From Sulfurimonas aquatica (GTDB lineage: Bacteria > Campylobacterota > Campylobacteria > Campylobacterales > Sulfurimonadaceae), in NCBI RefSeq assembly GCF_017357825.1, contig NZ_CP046072.1, forward strand, positions 248,001-312,000: a DNA stretch of 64,000 nucleotides. The letters run 5' to 3'. Numbering within the stretch: position 1 is the first letter of the stretch; every line of letters begins with the position of its first letter. The notes below the pieces were generated by a model. The model was not told the DNA's origin, did not search any database, and saw only the letters and a list, made by a program, of their open reading frames with translations. Positions 33,663 to 42,639 of this stretch are shown here, piece after piece. Position numbers and translations under genes: made by a program.

Positions 33663-33776
33663 ATGAAAGTACGTGCTTCAGTAAAGAAGATGTGTGATGA
33701 CTGTAAAGTTATCAAAAGAAAAGGCATTGTTAGAGTAATCTGCAAAGTTAAAAAACATAAACAGAGACAAGGATAA
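33663..33776 (+). CDS. rpmJ: 50S ribosomal protein L36
   Basis: A 37-residue zinc-binding ribosomal protein, [20 protein letters not shown] then [17 protein letters not shown]. The zinc ligands Cys11, Cys14, Cys27 and His32 are all present (C+ form). AAAGGA lies seven bases before the ATG. It is first in the second ribosomal transcript and two bases before rpsM. Confidence 0.97.
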   Translation: MKVRASVKKMCDDCKVIKRKGIVRVICKVKKHKQRQG

Positions 33777-33778
33777 CC

Positions 33779-34141
33779 ATGGCTCGTATATCTGGTGTTG
33801 ATTTACCTAAAAAGAAAAGAATTGAGTACGGTTTAACATATGTATATGGTATAGGCTTACATGCATCTCGTCTAATTTTAGACGCTACAGGCATAGACTA
33901 TAACAAAAGAGTGTTCGAACTAAATGAAGCTGATGTAGCTGCAATAACTGCGGAAATCCGTGCAAACCATATGGTTGAAGGTGATTTACGTAAGAAAGTA
34001 GCTATGGATATTAAGGCTCTTATGGATTTAGGTTCATATAGAGGTCTACGTCACCGTCGTGGTCTTCCATGTCGTGGTCAAAAAACAAAGACAAATGCGC
34101 GTACTCGTAAGGGTAAACGTAAGACTGTCGGCGCAGCGTAA
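33779..34141 (+). CDS. rpsM: 30S ribosomal protein S13
   Basis: Forms the head bridge to the large subunit and touches P-site tRNA. The 120 residues show [25 protein letters not shown] at the start and [27 protein letters not shown] at the basic C-terminus. Length and motifs are ordinary. Confidence 0.98.
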   Translation: MARISGVDLPKKKRIEYGLTYVYGIGLHASRLILDATGIDYNKRVFELNEADVAAITAEIRANHMVEGDLRKKVAMDIKALMDLGSYRGLRHRRGLPCRGQKTKTNARTRKGKRKTVGAA

Positions 34142-34151
34142 GGAATTATAG

Positions 34152-34544
34152 ATGGCAAAAAGAAAAGCTATTAGAAAAAAAGTAGTAAAGAAAAATATTG
34201 CACGTGGGATTTGCCACATTGCAGCATCTTTCAATAATACTCTTGTAACTATTACAGATGAAATGGGTAACATGATTGCTTGGAGTTCTGCAGGTTCTTT
34301 AGGATTTAAAGGTTCTAAAAAATCTACTCCATTTGCTGCTCAAGCTGCTGTAGAAGATGCTGTTGAAAAAGCACAAGTACATGGTATTAAAGAACTTGGT
34401 ATTAAAGTTCAAGGTCCTGGTTCTGGTCGTGAGACTGCAACTAAAGCTGTTGGTGCTATTGAGGGTATTCGTGTTACATTTATGAAAGATGTTACTCCAT
34501 TACCACACAACGGTTGTCGCGCACCTAAGCGTCGTAGAGTTTAA
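34152..34544 (+). CDS. rpsK: 30S ribosomal protein S11
   Basis: Lies on the 30S platform near the exit of mRNA. The 130 residues contain [42 protein letters not shown] and the C-terminal [18 protein letters not shown], where an isoaspartate forms in E. coli (PHNGC). It follows rpsM by ten bases. Confidence 0.98.
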   Translation: MAKRKAIRKKVVKKNIARGICHIAASFNNTLVTITDEMGNMIAWSSAGSLGFKGSKKSTPFAAQAAVEDAVEKAQVHGIKELGIKVQGPGSGRETATKAVGAIEGIRVTFMKDVTPLPHNGCRAPKRRRV

Positions 34545-34555
34545 GGAGATTACTG

Positions 34556-35182
34556 ATGGCAAGATATAGAGGTCCAGTAGAAAAAATCGAAAGAAGATTC
34601 GGTGTAAGCCTTAACCTTAAGGGTGAACGTCGTTTAGCAGGTAAATCTGCATTAGAAAAAAGACCTTATGGTCCTGGTCAGCATGGTCAGCGTCGTAAGA
34701 AAGTTTCTGAGTATGGTTTACAACTTAATGAAAAGCAAAAAGCGAAATTCATGTATGGTGTTTCTGAAAAGCAATTCCGTGCTCTATTCGTTGAAGCTAA
34801 AAGAAGAGCAGGAAATACAGGTACAAACCTTATTACTCTAATCGAAAGCAGACTTGATAATGTTGTTTACAGAATGGGATTCGCATCTACTCGTAGATTC
34901 GCTCGTCAACTTGTAACACATGGTCACATCTTAGTTGATGGTAAAAAACTTGATATTCCTTCTTACCGTGTTAGACCTGGTCAGAAAATAGAGATCAAAG
35001 AAGCAAGTAAAACAAATGCACAAGTTGTTCGTGCAATTGAATTAACTAACCAAACTGGTCTTGCTCCATGGGTTGATATTGATGCTGAAAAAGTATTTGG
35101 TATTTTTACTCGTATACCTGAACGTGATGAAGTTGTTATTCCTGTTGAAGAACGTTTAATCGTTGAGCTTTACTCTAAATAG
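34556..35182 (+). CDS. rpsD: 30S ribosomal protein S4
   Basis: A primary 16S binder and accuracy protein; in E. coli it represses its own operon by binding a leader pseudoknot. The 208 residues contain the N-terminal domain ending [36 protein letters not shown] and the S4 fold with [24 protein letters not shown]. The structured leader upstream of rpmJ could be its target, but this is inference only. Confidence 0.98.
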   Translation: MARYRGPVEKIERRFGVSLNLKGERRLAGKSALEKRPYGPGQHGQRRKKVSEYGLQLNEKQKAKFMYGVSEKQFRALFVEAKRRAGNTGTNLITLIESRLDNVVYRMGFASTRRFARQLVTHGHILVDGKKLDIPSYRVRPGQKIEIKEASKTNAQVVRAIELTNQTGLAPWVDIDAEKVFGIFTRIPERDEVVIPVEERLIVELYSK

Positions 35183-35208
35183 TAAATAATAAAAAGGGCG
35201 TATAAGAG

Positions 35209-36207
35209 ATGAAAAAAATTAAAACTACTCCACTTGCTCCACAAGAGTTTGAGGTAGAACAGATTAGTGAGAATGAAGCTAACATAATGGCATATCCTTT
35301 TGAAACAGGGTATGCTATATCTTTAGCTCATCCACTTCGCCGTTTTCTATTAAGTAGCTCAGTTGGTTATGCACCAATCGCTATCAAAATCGAGGGTGCT
35401 AAACATGAGTTTGATTCAGTTCGTGGTATGCTCGAAGATATTTCAGATTTTATTTTAAATCTTAAAGATATTCGTTTTAAACTAAATGATGATTCAACAG
35501 AGTCTGAAATTAGTTACAGTTTTGCTGGTCCTTGTACTATTACAGGTGCTGACTTAACAAAAGATGAAGTAGAAGTTGTAACTCCAGAAGCTGCACTTGC
35601 TACTTTAAATGAAGATTCTACACTTAACTTTAGCATCAAAATTGCTCAAGGTATTGGGTATGTTCCTAGTGAAGATACTTATGTAGAGTTAGAAGAGGGT
35701 TACATAGCTTTAGATGCTTACTTCACTCCTGTTAGAAGCGCTACATACAAGATCGAAAACGTTCTTGTTGAAGACAATCCTAACTTTGAAAGAGTTGTAT
35801 TAAACATTAGAACTGATGGACAGATTTCTCCAGTAGACGCATTTAGAAACTCTTTAGAGGTTATGTATGCTCAACTTGCAGTTTTTAATTCAGAAATCAG
35901 TATTAAAGCTCCAGTAACAATTGAGAGAGTTGAAGAGTCACCAGATCTTAAAAAACTAACTACTAATATAGATAGTCTTGGTTTAAGTGCTCGTAGTTTT
36001 AACTGTCTTGACCGCTCAAACATTAAACTAATTGGTGAAATTACACTAATGAGTACAAATGATTTAAAAAATGTTAAAAATCTTGGAAAAAAATCATACG
36101 ATGAAATCGTTGAGAAAGTTCAAGAGTTCGGTTATGCAGTTGGTGCTGACTTAGCTGACGATGTTGTTACAGCATTAAAAAAGAAAATAGAAGCTTTACA
36201 AGCTTAA
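35209..36207 (+). CDS. rpoA: RNA polymerase alpha subunit
   Basis: Dimerises to nucleate RNA polymerase assembly; its C-terminal domain binds UP elements and activators. The 332 residues show the N-terminal domain with [36 protein letters not shown] and the C-terminal domain with [22 protein letters not shown] and [19 protein letters not shown]. Both domains and the linker are complete. It sits between rpsD and rplQ as usual. Confidence 0.98.
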   Translation: MKKIKTTPLAPQEFEVEQISENEANIMAYPFETGYAISLAHPLRRFLLSSSVGYAPIAIKIEGAKHEFDSVRGMLEDISDFILNLKDIRFKLNDDSTESEISYSFAGPCTITGADLTKDEVEVVTPEAALATLNEDSTLNFSIKIAQGIGYVPSEDTYVELEEGYIALDAYFTPVRSATYKIENVLVEDNPNFERVVLNIRTDGQISPVDAFRNSLEVMYAQLAVFNSEISIKAPVTIERVEESPDLKKLTTNIDSLGLSARSFNCLDRSNIKLIGEITLMSTNDLKNVKNLGKKSYDEIVEKVQEFGYAVGADLADDVVTALKKKIEALQA

Positions 36208-36220
36208 TAGAGGATTAGAT

Positions 36221-36571
36221 ATGAGACACCGTCATGGATATCGTAAACTAGGTCGTACAAGTGCACACCGTGCTGCTTTACTTAAGAACCTTAGTATTTC
36301 GTTAATAGAACATGGAAAAATCGAAACTACTGCTATTAAAGCAAAAGAATTACGTTCATATGTAGAAAAACTGATTACAGTTGCTACTAAGAATGATTCT
36401 GTTGCTCATAGAACAGTATTTGCTGCGCTTCAAAGTAAAGAAGCTACAAAAACTCTAGTAAATGATATTGCTCCTAAGTACGTTGATCGTGCTGGTGGAT
36501 ACACTAGAATTACTAGAACAAGAATTCGTCGTGGTGATGCTACTACTATGGCGTTTATCGAATTAGTATAA
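36221..36571 (+). CDS. rplQ: 50S ribosomal protein L17
   Basis: Located near the tunnel exit. The 116 residues begin [24 protein letters not shown] and carry [20 protein letters not shown] and the C-terminal [20 protein letters not shown]. It ends the operon; three hairpins follow. Confidence 0.98.
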   Translation: MRHRHGYRKLGRTSAHRAALLKNLSISLIEHGKIETTAIKAKELRSYVEKLITVATKNDSVAHRTVFAALQSKEATKTLVNDIAPKYVDRAGGYTRITRTRIRRGDATTMAFIELV

Positions 36572-36583
36572 GTTATTAATTCT

Positions 36584-36665
36584 CTCTATAATGAACAAAG
36601 TCCATTATAGAGGTAGGGACATTTAGTCCCTACAACCCCCTAAAGCTACAAAAACTCTGTTTTTG
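36584..36665 (+). terminator. Three tandem hairpins after rplQ
   Basis: CTCTATAATG/CATTATAGAG (36584-36593 with 36603-36612), GTAGGGA/TCCCTAC (36613-36619 with 36627-36633, loop CATTTAG) and CAAAAAC/GTTTTTG (36649-36655 with 36659-36665) are all exact pairs. They probably end the ribosomal transcript or protect its 3' end. Confidence 0.65.
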
Positions 36666-36714
36666 AGAGAAGAGAACTTCCCAATTCTAAAATACTTTAA
36701 TAAAGAGAGATATA

Positions 36715-37932
36715 ATGAGTAATTTCGCATTTGGAACTTACCGTATTACAGATCAAAATCCCCAACACATTCAAGCACTGCAAGAGGCTATAGAGGCCGG
36801 TGTTAGACTTATTGATACATCAAGTAACTATATGGATGGAGCAGCAGAGAGAGCAATTGCTTTAGCATTAAGAAAGTTTGATGATGATAAACGCGAAGAA
36901 ATAGAGATAGTGAGTAAGTTTGGTTATATTCAAGGGACGAATTTAGCAACGCATAAAGAAGAACCATTTGAAGATGTGGTTGAGTTTAGCGAGAGTTGCT
37001 ATCACTCTATTTCAGCTTCCTTTATGAAAGATCAACTAGAAAAATCATTGGCTAGACTTGAAGTTACAAAGCTTGATTGTTACTTGATTCATAATCCAGA
37101 ATATTATATATTAGATGCTTTGAAAAAAGGCAAAAATATGGACGAGACATTAGATAATATGTACGATAGAATCTATGATGTATTTGTAGCTCTTGAAGAA
37201 GAAGTTGTAGCGGGTAGAATACTCTCCTATGGAATTAGTTCAAATAGTTTTTCAAAAGCTAATACAGACCTAGAGTTTTTACCTTATGAAGATCTTATAA
37301 CATTAGCACAAAGAGCAAGCGAGTATGCTAAAACTCAAACACATAGTTTTACAACGATTGAACTACCTATAAATTTACTAGAGAGAGAAGGTCTTAAGTG
37401 TGCTACTTGGGCTAAAAAGAATGGACTCAGAGTTTTAGTAAACCGTCCCTTAAATGCACAAAAAGATGAGATGATGTTTCGACTTGCTGATTATGATGAA
37501 AGCACAGAGTATTATCATCATCTTAATGAATTGTTGGATGTATGTGATAACGATGAGTTAAAACCTCTTTATAACTTACTCGAACAGTTAGATGAAAATA
37601 AGCATAAGTTTGGATGGATTGGAGACTATGATAGTTTTTTATATGCCCAAATTATTCCGCATATTAAAAAAACATTAGAAAATATTGATGAGCAAGCCTT
37701 GGAAGTTATGTTGAACTACATAGATATGTTTTTAATTGAGTATAGAAAAATGGTTGCTTATGAGTGCTCTAAAAGCACTAGAGTGCAACTCAAAGAGGAA
37801 CTCAAACATTGTAATTCAACTCTTGTAGAGTGTGCAATTGATTTTTTGATTCAAAAAGATAGTATTGACTATGTATTAGTTGGAATGAGAAAACCTAGCT
37901 ATGTACATGAGATAATGGCTTTAAAAGCATAG
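36715..37932 (+). CDS. Aldo/keto reductase-family protein
   Basis: A cytoplasmic NADPH-dependent oxidoreductase fold with the catalytic tetrad visible: Asp and Tyr in LIDTSSNYMDGAAERA, Lys in VSKFGY and His in CYLIHNPE. The 405 residues are longer than the common ~320; the extra length is an insertion in the middle and a helical region before the last motif (DFLIQKDSIDYVLVGMRKPSYVHEIMAL). The substrate is unknown. AAAGAGAG precedes the ATG. It stands alone between the alpha operon and nfu. Confidence 0.85.
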   Translation: MSNFAFGTYRITDQNPQHIQALQEAIEAGVRLIDTSSNYMDGAAERAIALALRKFDDDKREEIEIVSKFGYIQGTNLATHKEEPFEDVVEFSESCYHSISASFMKDQLEKSLARLEVTKLDCYLIHNPEYYILDALKKGKNMDETLDNMYDRIYDVFVALEEEVVAGRILSYGISSNSFSKANTDLEFLPYEDLITLAQRASEYAKTQTHSFTTIELPINLLEREGLKCATWAKKNGLRVLVNRPLNAQKDEMMFRLADYDESTEYYHHLNELLDVCDNDELKPLYNLLEQLDENKHKFGWIGDYDSFLYAQIIPHIKKTLENIDEQALEVMLNYIDMFLIEYRKMVAYECSKSTRVQLKEELKHCNSTLVECAIDFLIQKDSIDYVLVGMRKPSYVHEIMALKA

Positions 37933-38014
37933 TTAATTTTTTTCTTTATGACTTGTTAAGCGATTTTGTCATATTTTATGATTAGAAAAATAAAAAGAGT
38001 AAATAAGGATAGAT

Positions 38015-38290
38015 ATGATTCCATTTTCAGATGAAGAACTAATAGACCCAGTTAAGTTAGTAATAGATAAGGTAAGACCATCATTAGCGCTAGATGGTGG
38101 AGATATCGATTTTATAACTGTAAAAAATGGTAGTGTATATGTCCAACTTAAAGGTGCATGTATAGGCTGTTCTAGTAGTGGTAGTACACTTAAGTATGGG
38201 GTTGAACGCCAACTTAGAATGGATATTCACCCAGAATTATGTGTTGTAAATGTTCCTGCTGGAATGGAAAACGACATAGATAACCTATAG
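38015..38290 (+). CDS. nfu: NifU-like iron-sulfur scaffold domain protein
   Basis: A 91-residue stand-alone NifU C-terminal (Nfu) domain that carries a [4Fe-4S] cluster between two monomers for delivery to target proteins. The pattern VRPSLALDGGDIDFI and the cluster motif CIGCSSSGSTLK (Cys49 and Cys52) are intact. It heads a run with a TPR protein and murE whose order matches what I recall from C. jejuni (Cj1639-Cj1641). AAGGAT precedes the ATG. Confidence 0.92.
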   Translation: MIPFSDEELIDPVKLVIDKVRPSLALDGGDIDFITVKNGSVYVQLKGACIGCSSSGSTLKYGVERQLRMDIHPELCVVNVPAGMENDIDNL

Positions 38291-38299
38291 TCTAAAAAC

Positions 38300-38343
38300 A
38301 CCACACTTACGCTTTAGCGAGTGTGGTATCGGCATTTAGTGCC
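38300..38343 (+). terminator. Tandem hairpins between nfu and the TPR gene
   Basis: ACCACACT (38300-38307) pairs with AGTGTGGT (38320-38327) with an inner CGC/GCG pair; GGCA (38331-38334) pairs with TGCC (38340-38343) around TTTAG. The second loop repeats the ATTTAGT seen after rplQ. A partial terminator or an mRNA-stability element between nfu and the next gene is likely. Confidence 0.55.
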
Positions 38344-38356
38344 ACAAAAGAGAAAT

Positions 38357-38950
38357 ATGAGCACAATAAGTAAATTTAAAACATTAACACAAGCAAAAGA
38401 TAGTTTTTCAAAAGCAGAGTATAAAATAGCATTGGAAAAATTTGCAGAAGTTTTACAAAACTATCCTAACTCTAAAGAGGCTTATAATGGAGCAATCCTT
38501 GCTGAAATGGCTTTGAGTGGTGAGGGTGGAGCAGAAGCTCTTTTTGATTATTATGAGATATTAAAAGAAGAAGATACAGAACAAGCAGATAATATTATGG
38601 GTGAGATTCTCAAGAATATGGATGGCACTTTAGAAAAACTTAGTGAAGTATTTGCTGATCCACTCCGTGATAGGTTAGAGTTTGAAGATGGAATTTTGTA
38701 TAGTGACTTTAAGAGCCTACTTAATGATGGAGCAGAATTTAAAGAGACTTTTGAAAACATTATGTTTTCTACTCGTGTGATAATTACCCAAAAAGAGGAC
38801 TTCCTTGATTTTTTAGATAGGCTGATAGAGCATGATTTTGCAGAGATGGCACTCACTTATCTTGAGAACGCTTTGAGTATTTACCCTAGTGATAAACTAC
38901 TAAGAAAGCTTTTAAAAAAGTTACCAAAAGGAAGAGTAGTTGAAGATTGA
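38357..38950 (+). CDS. TPR-repeat protein
   Basis: A 197-residue, acidic, helical cytoplasmic protein with tetratricopeptide-like repeats: YKIALEKFAEVLQNYPNSKEAYNGAILAEMAL (about residues 19-52) and a last repeat MALTYLENALSIYPSDKLLRKLLKKL. The ATG at 38357 is chosen; an in-frame start at 38321 would begin inside the upstream hairpin. The end overlaps the murE start by 11 bases. It is the position equivalent of the Campylobacter gene between nfu and murE, of unknown function. Confidence 0.8.
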   Translation: MSTISKFKTLTQAKDSFSKAEYKIALEKFAEVLQNYPNSKEAYNGAILAEMALSGEGGAEALFDYYEILKEEDTEQADNIMGEILKNMDGTLEKLSEVFADPLRDRLEFEDGILYSDFKSLLNDGAEFKETFENIMFSTRVIITQKEDFLDFLDRLIEHDFAEMALTYLENALSIYPSDKLLRKLLKKLPKGRVVED

Positions 38951-40235
38951 GCTTCCAAATCAAGCCTATAAATATGTTACAGAAAATTCTAAAGAATGCG
39001 ATGGCGAAACCGCATTTATATTAACAACTCAAAATGAAAAATATTTACAAAATGCTAAAGATAATAGCGCTCACTCTATTATTAAAGTAGATGCAGTAGC
39101 AGACCTTTTTCAAATAGATAAAATTAAAATTATTGGTATCACTGGAACAAACGGCAAAACTACAACCGCAAGCGCAATATACTCATTTTTACTTGACCTT
39201 GGTTACAAGTGTGCTATGCAGGGCACTCGTGGGTTGTTTATGAACGATGAAGTCGTAGAGGGCAAGACTCTCACTACGCCATCAGTACTAAACACTTATA
39301 AGCATATTTACCAAGCTGTAGAAGCTGGATGTGAGTTCTTTATTATGGAGGTTAGCTCTCATGCCATTGTGCAAAAAAGAGTTGAAGGCCTTAACTTTGA
39401 ACTCAAAATACTTACAAATATAACTCAAGACCATTTAGATTATCATAAGACTTTAGAAGATTATATATATGTCAAAAACTCATTTTTTGCAGATGAGGGT
39501 AAAAAACTTATAAACAAAGATGAGCCTAGAGCTAAATTTAACTTTAAGAATGCATATACTTATGGAATAGAGAATCCTTCTACATATAGACTAATGGCAT
39601 ACTCTTTAAATGATGCGAGTAGTGGACTTATACAGTATTTTCAAGAGATAGTTCCTTTTACGGCTTCACTACATGGCTTTTTTAATCTTTATAACCTTAT
39701 GGCTGCAATAGGGGCCGTTCACCTTGTTACTGGAAAGAAACTAGAAGAGATTGCTGATGTGGTTGATAATTTTGCCGGAGTTAGCGGAAGGATGGAACAG
39801 GTTTGCGCCGCACCAAACGTGATAGTTGATTTTGCGCACACGCCTGATGGCATGCAGCAAGTGTTAAACGCGCTAAAAGAGAAGGAACTTCTCGTTGTTT
39901 TTGGAGCGGGTGGAGATAGAGATGGGCTCAAGCGTCCAATGATGGGAAGAGTTGCGGCATCTTTAGCAAAAAAAGTTTACCTCACAAGCGATAACCCACG
40001 TCACGAAGATCCAGAACTCATCATAGAAGATATACTAAGTGGCATTGATGATAGAAGTATCGTTACGGTAGAACTCAATAGAAAAAAAGCTATAGAGATG
40101 GCACTTGATGCTCAAGAAGAAGATGAAGTTGTTGTAATACTTGGAAAAGGGGATGAATCTCATCAGATAATATATGATGAGAAATTTCCTTTTGACGATA
40201 GAGATATTGTAAGGGAACTATTAAATCTCAAATAA
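38940..40235 (+). CDS. murE: UDP-N-acetylmuramoyl-tripeptide synthetase MurE
   Basis: Adds the third amino acid to the peptidoglycan stem peptide. It has the Mur-ligase ATP loop GITGTNGKTTTA (about residues 66-77), ANITQDHLDYH-like TNITQDHLDYHKT and the C-terminal DNPRHEDP, whose Asn-Pro-Arg points to meso-diaminopimelate as substrate. Start is a TTG at 38940 inside the TPR gene (11-base overlap). At 431 residues it is slightly shorter than the usual ~490, because the N-terminal domain is reduced, as in Campylobacter. Downstream the convergent lipoprotein gene begins five bases away. Confidence 0.93.
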   Translation: MKIELPNQAYKYVTENSKECDGETAFILTTQNEKYLQNAKDNSAHSIIKVDAVADLFQIDKIKIIGITGTNGKTTTASAIYSFLLDLGYKCAMQGTRGLFMNDEVVEGKTLTTPSVLNTYKHIYQAVEAGCEFFIMEVSSHAIVQKRVEGLNFELKILTNITQDHLDYHKTLEDYIYVKNSFFADEGKKLINKDEPRAKFNFKNAYTYGIENPSTYRLMAYSLNDASSGLIQYFQEIVPFTASLHGFFNLYNLMAAIGAVHLVTGKKLEEIADVVDNFAGVSGRMEQVCAAPNVIVDFAHTPDGMQQVLNALKEKELLVVFGAGGDRDGLKRPMMGRVAASLAKKVYLTSDNPRHEDPELIIEDILSGIDDRSIVTVELNRKKAIEMALDAQEEDEVVVILGKGDESHQIIYDEKFPFDDRDIVRELLNLK

Positions 40236-40240
40236 TTTTC

Positions 40241-40861
40241 TTAGTTTATAGAGTAAGTAATAGTTTTTGGAGCTAAGGTAGTCGCCGTACTATTTAGTTC
40301 ATTAAATACGACAGCCGTTACATTTGTATCTCCTGCAATAACCGTAATAGTATAGATATCGTTCTCTAAAGTAATAATAGCACTATTATCTGCTAGCCAG
40401 TAGATATTTCTATGAATTATTTGGGATGTATTATCTTCAAAATATCCTGTAGCTTCAAGTGTGTAAGAGCCAGTTGCATTAATATCTGCATGAGTAATAT
40501 TGTAATCCATAAGTTTGATTACACCTACCGAAATAGAATCGTTAAAATCTTTGTAAGCGATACTAATATTTGCATCTCCACCATTGCTAAGTCCAGGATA
40601 TACAACTCCATATGCTACAGTAGATACATTTGTATCTGAACTTATCCAATCAACACTTTTTGTCGCATCTGCAGTTGTATTATCTTGATAAGTTACTGTC
40701 GCACTTAGTTGTGTTGAGAGTTGTGTTGAGTATATTTTAATATCAGAAGAGTCGATTGATATAGACTTAATATCAACTAAAGATGAAGTTTTTGTAGTTC
40801 CACCACATGAGATTAAAAAAAGTGTTAATGATAATATTAGTGAGTATGTTAAAAGTTTCAT
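40241..40861 (-). CDS. Lipoprotein with bacterial Ig-like (BIG2) domain
   Basis: A 206-residue surface lipoprotein. MKLLTYSLILSLTLFLISC is the signal peptide with the lipidated cysteine at 19, followed by a GGTTKTSS linker. The rest reads as two beta domains; the first, VDIKSISIDSSDIKIYSTQLSTQLSATVTYQDNTTADATKSVDWISSDTNVSTV, has the SI..S...I..G..Q.L.AT..Y.DG...D.T..V.W.SS...V..V pattern of BIG2. It starts just after the outer-membrane protein gene stop, so the two are co-transcribed and may form a surface pair. Confidence 0.78.
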   Translation of the reverse strand: MKLLTYSLILSLTLFLISCGGTTKTSSLVDIKSISIDSSDIKIYSTQLSTQLSATVTYQDNTTADATKSVDWISSDTNVSTVAYGVVYPGLSNGGDANISIAYKDFNDSISVGVIKLMDYNITHADINATGSYTLEATGYFEDNTSQIIHRNIYWLADNSAIITLENDIYTITVIAGDTNVTAVVFNELNSTATTLAPKTITYSIN

Positions 40862-40862
40862 T

Positions 40863-41417
40863 TTAGAACCTTACATTAAAGCCGAAGTAGGCTGCATTTA
40901 TATTTGATTTGTGGATATTTTTTTGTGCAATTGTATCAACCGCTTCATATGAGAGATACTTAAACTCATATCCGAGTTCAAAATCAAAATGTTCATTGAT
41001 AGGTAAAAATACTCCTGCACCAAGGTTAAATGAGCCATAGTTAAGACTATCTTGTAAAACTCTTGTTATGTCAAGTGAGCCACTTCCAAAACCTACTTTA
41101 AAAAATGGAAGAAAAAACATATCATTATTAAAAGCTTTAAGAAACTCTATATTGAAACCCATTTTATCGCCATCACTATCAATAGTATTTGAAGATGAAA
41201 ATATTTTAGAGTCATTTTTTGTATACTCTAGAGATAACTCAACAGCATACTTGGTTCTATCTCCATAGGCTAGTTTGACTTTAGCCAGAGGTGATGCGTT
41301 ATTTGCATCAATATCGTTAAAACTTTCATTGATATAAGCGAGAGATGTTCCAACATAGACTTTTGACTCAGCATATAAAGAGCTCAAAAGTAGTAGTAAA
41401 AGTATATATATTTTCAA
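40863..41417 (-). CDS. Outer-membrane beta-barrel protein
   Basis: A predicted barrel of about 184 residues. Starting at the TTG at 41417 the protein begins MKIYILLLLLLSSLYAESK, a clean signal peptide, with GGGA about nine bases upstream; an earlier TTG at 41456 would add 13 residues before it. The mature part has repeated VGTSLAYINESFN, GFNIEFLKAFN and LGYEFKYLSYEAV strands and ends in FGFNVRF with a terminal phenylalanine, the barrel assembly signal. It leads a two-gene unit with the BIG2 lipoprotein, inserted between murE and the panD cluster. Confidence 0.75.
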   Translation of the reverse strand: MKIYILLLLLLSSLYAESKVYVGTSLAYINESFNDIDANNASPLAKVKLAYGDRTKYAVELSLEYTKNDSKIFSSSNTIDSDGDKMGFNIEFLKAFNNDMFFLPFFKVGFGSGSLDITRVLQDSLNYGSFNLGAGVFLPINEHFDFELGYEFKYLSYEAVDTIAQKNIHKSNINAAYFGFNVRF

Positions 41418-41535
41418 TTTAAAATTATCCCTTATAGGTAGATATTTAGTATGCAATTATATCCAAAAAGTTTCTTTGTATCTTAAATATCTAAACTTAT
41501 TTCTATAAATGAGTTTGTATAGATATATTTTTTGC

Positions 41536-41541
41536 TATAAT
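41536..41541 (+). promoter_or_regulatory. Promoter -10 element of the 2Fe-2S/panD/ybaB/ispA/tkt run
   Basis: TATAAT lies 30 bases before the ATG at 41572, with AAGGAT in between. It seems to drive the closely spaced genes from 41572 to 46423. Confidence 0.5.
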
Positions 41542-41571
41542 TCCAAACAAATAAATTAAGGATAATTAATT

Positions 41572-41946
41572 ATGGGAATTCCACAACCAGCTTTTTATAT
41601 ATTTAAATGTGAGCAATCAGCTCCTCCAGGAATGCCAAAACCATCATGTGTTACACCAGACACACAAGACCTATTTCAGTATACAGCTCAGAAGCTCATG
41701 AAAGAAGGGATTATGATGACTGCACCAATTGTACGTACTTCATGTATGAATCGTTGTGCACAAGGTCCAATTATGTTAATTGAACCAGGTCATACTATGT
41801 ATGTAGGTTTAAACAAAGAAAAAATCGACCGTATCATTGAAGAACATATCGTTGGTGGTAATGTTGTTGAAGAATATGTAATAGACTCAGAAATGTGGGA
41901 TGCTCCAATATCTCCAGCTGACGCTAAAAAACAGATGGGAATGTAG
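41572..41946 (+). CDS. (2Fe-2S) thioredoxin-like ferredoxin
   Basis: A 124-residue protein of the thioredoxin-like [2Fe-2S] ferredoxin type. It has a Cys in YIFKCEQSAPPGMPKPSCV, a second near it, and the later pair in TSCMNRCAQGPIMLIEPG, matching the four-cysteine cluster layout of this fold (as in the NuoE-like group). The role is probably electron transfer; no partner enzyme is adjacent. It starts the panD-ybaB-ispA-tkt run, nine bases before panD. Confidence 0.8.
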   Translation: MGIPQPAFYIFKCEQSAPPGMPKPSCVTPDTQDLFQYTAQKLMKEGIMMTAPIVRTSCMNRCAQGPIMLIEPGHTMYVGLNKEKIDRIIEEHIVGGNVVEEYVIDSEMWDAPISPADAKKQMGM

Positions 41947-41955
41947 GACATAGTT

Positions 41956-42321
41956 ATGCAAATTGAAATGTTATACAGCAAAATCCATCGTGCTACAGTA
42001 ACAGATGCCAATTTAAATTATGTTGGTTCAATTACAATAGATGAGGAGCTTTTAGAAGCTGCTAAGATGCGAGTTGGACAAAAAGTTGAAATACTCAATA
42101 TCAATAATGGTGAGCGTTTTAGTACTTACATCATCTTAGGTGAACGCGGTAAACGCGATATCTGTTTAAATGGTGCAGCAGCTCGTAAAGTACATAAAGG
42201 TGACAAAGTGATTATTGTCTCTTATGCTACATATGATGAGAAAGAGCTTGAGAGTTATCAACCAAAAGTTGTAATTCTTGATGATAATAATGACATTGAA
42301 ACTATAGCGGATTCGATCTAA
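41956..42321 (+). CDS. panD: Aspartate 1-decarboxylase
   Basis: Makes beta-alanine for pantothenate and CoA. The 121-residue proenzyme has the self-cleavage site Gly24-Ser25 in NYVGSITID, which gives the pyruvoyl group on the beta chain, along with Lys9 ([11 protein letters not shown]) and [16 protein letters not shown]. Length is normal. The other pantothenate genes are not nearby. Confidence 0.96.
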   Translation: MQIEMLYSKIHRATVTDANLNYVGSITIDEELLEAAKMRVGQKVEILNINNGERFSTYIILGERGKRDICLNGAAARKVHKGDKVIIVSYATYDEKELESYQPKVVILDDNNDIETIADSI

Positions 42322-42324
42322 ACT

Positions 42325-42639
42325 ATGTTTAATATGGGTGATATGAGTAAAATGCTTGAGGGAATGCAAGAAAATGCAGAGAAACTCAAGGCAGACTTAG
42401 CTAGTAAAACTTTTAGCGTAAAAACTGGAGGGGGCATGGTTGAGCTCAGTGTAAATGGCAATGGCGAAGTTATTGATTTAACTATTGATGATGAACTTAT
42501 GTCTGATAAGGACTCTTTACAAATATTACTTATTGGCGCCATTAATGACGCAAACAAAATGGTACAGCAAAATCAGCAACAGAGCGCTATGGGAATGTTA
42601 GGTGGAATGGGTTCAAATCCATTCGGTGGAGCTTCGTAG
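42325..42639 (+). CDS. ybaB: Nucleoid-associated protein, YbaB/EbfC family
   Basis: A small DNA-binding dimer, 104 residues, with a helical N-terminus (MSKMLEGMQENAEKLKADLAS), the core VKTGGGMVELSVNGNGEVIDLTIDDEL and the C-terminal GMLGGMGSNPFGGAS. It lies three bases after panD and its stop abuts the start of the PDZ gene. It is the equivalent of the Campylobacter gene that precedes the PDZ-ispA-tkt genes. Confidence 0.92.
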   Translation: MFNMGDMSKMLEGMQENAEKLKADLASKTFSVKTGGGMVELSVNGNGEVIDLTIDDELMSDKDSLQILLIGAINDANKMVQQNQQQSAMGMLGGMGSNPFGGAS

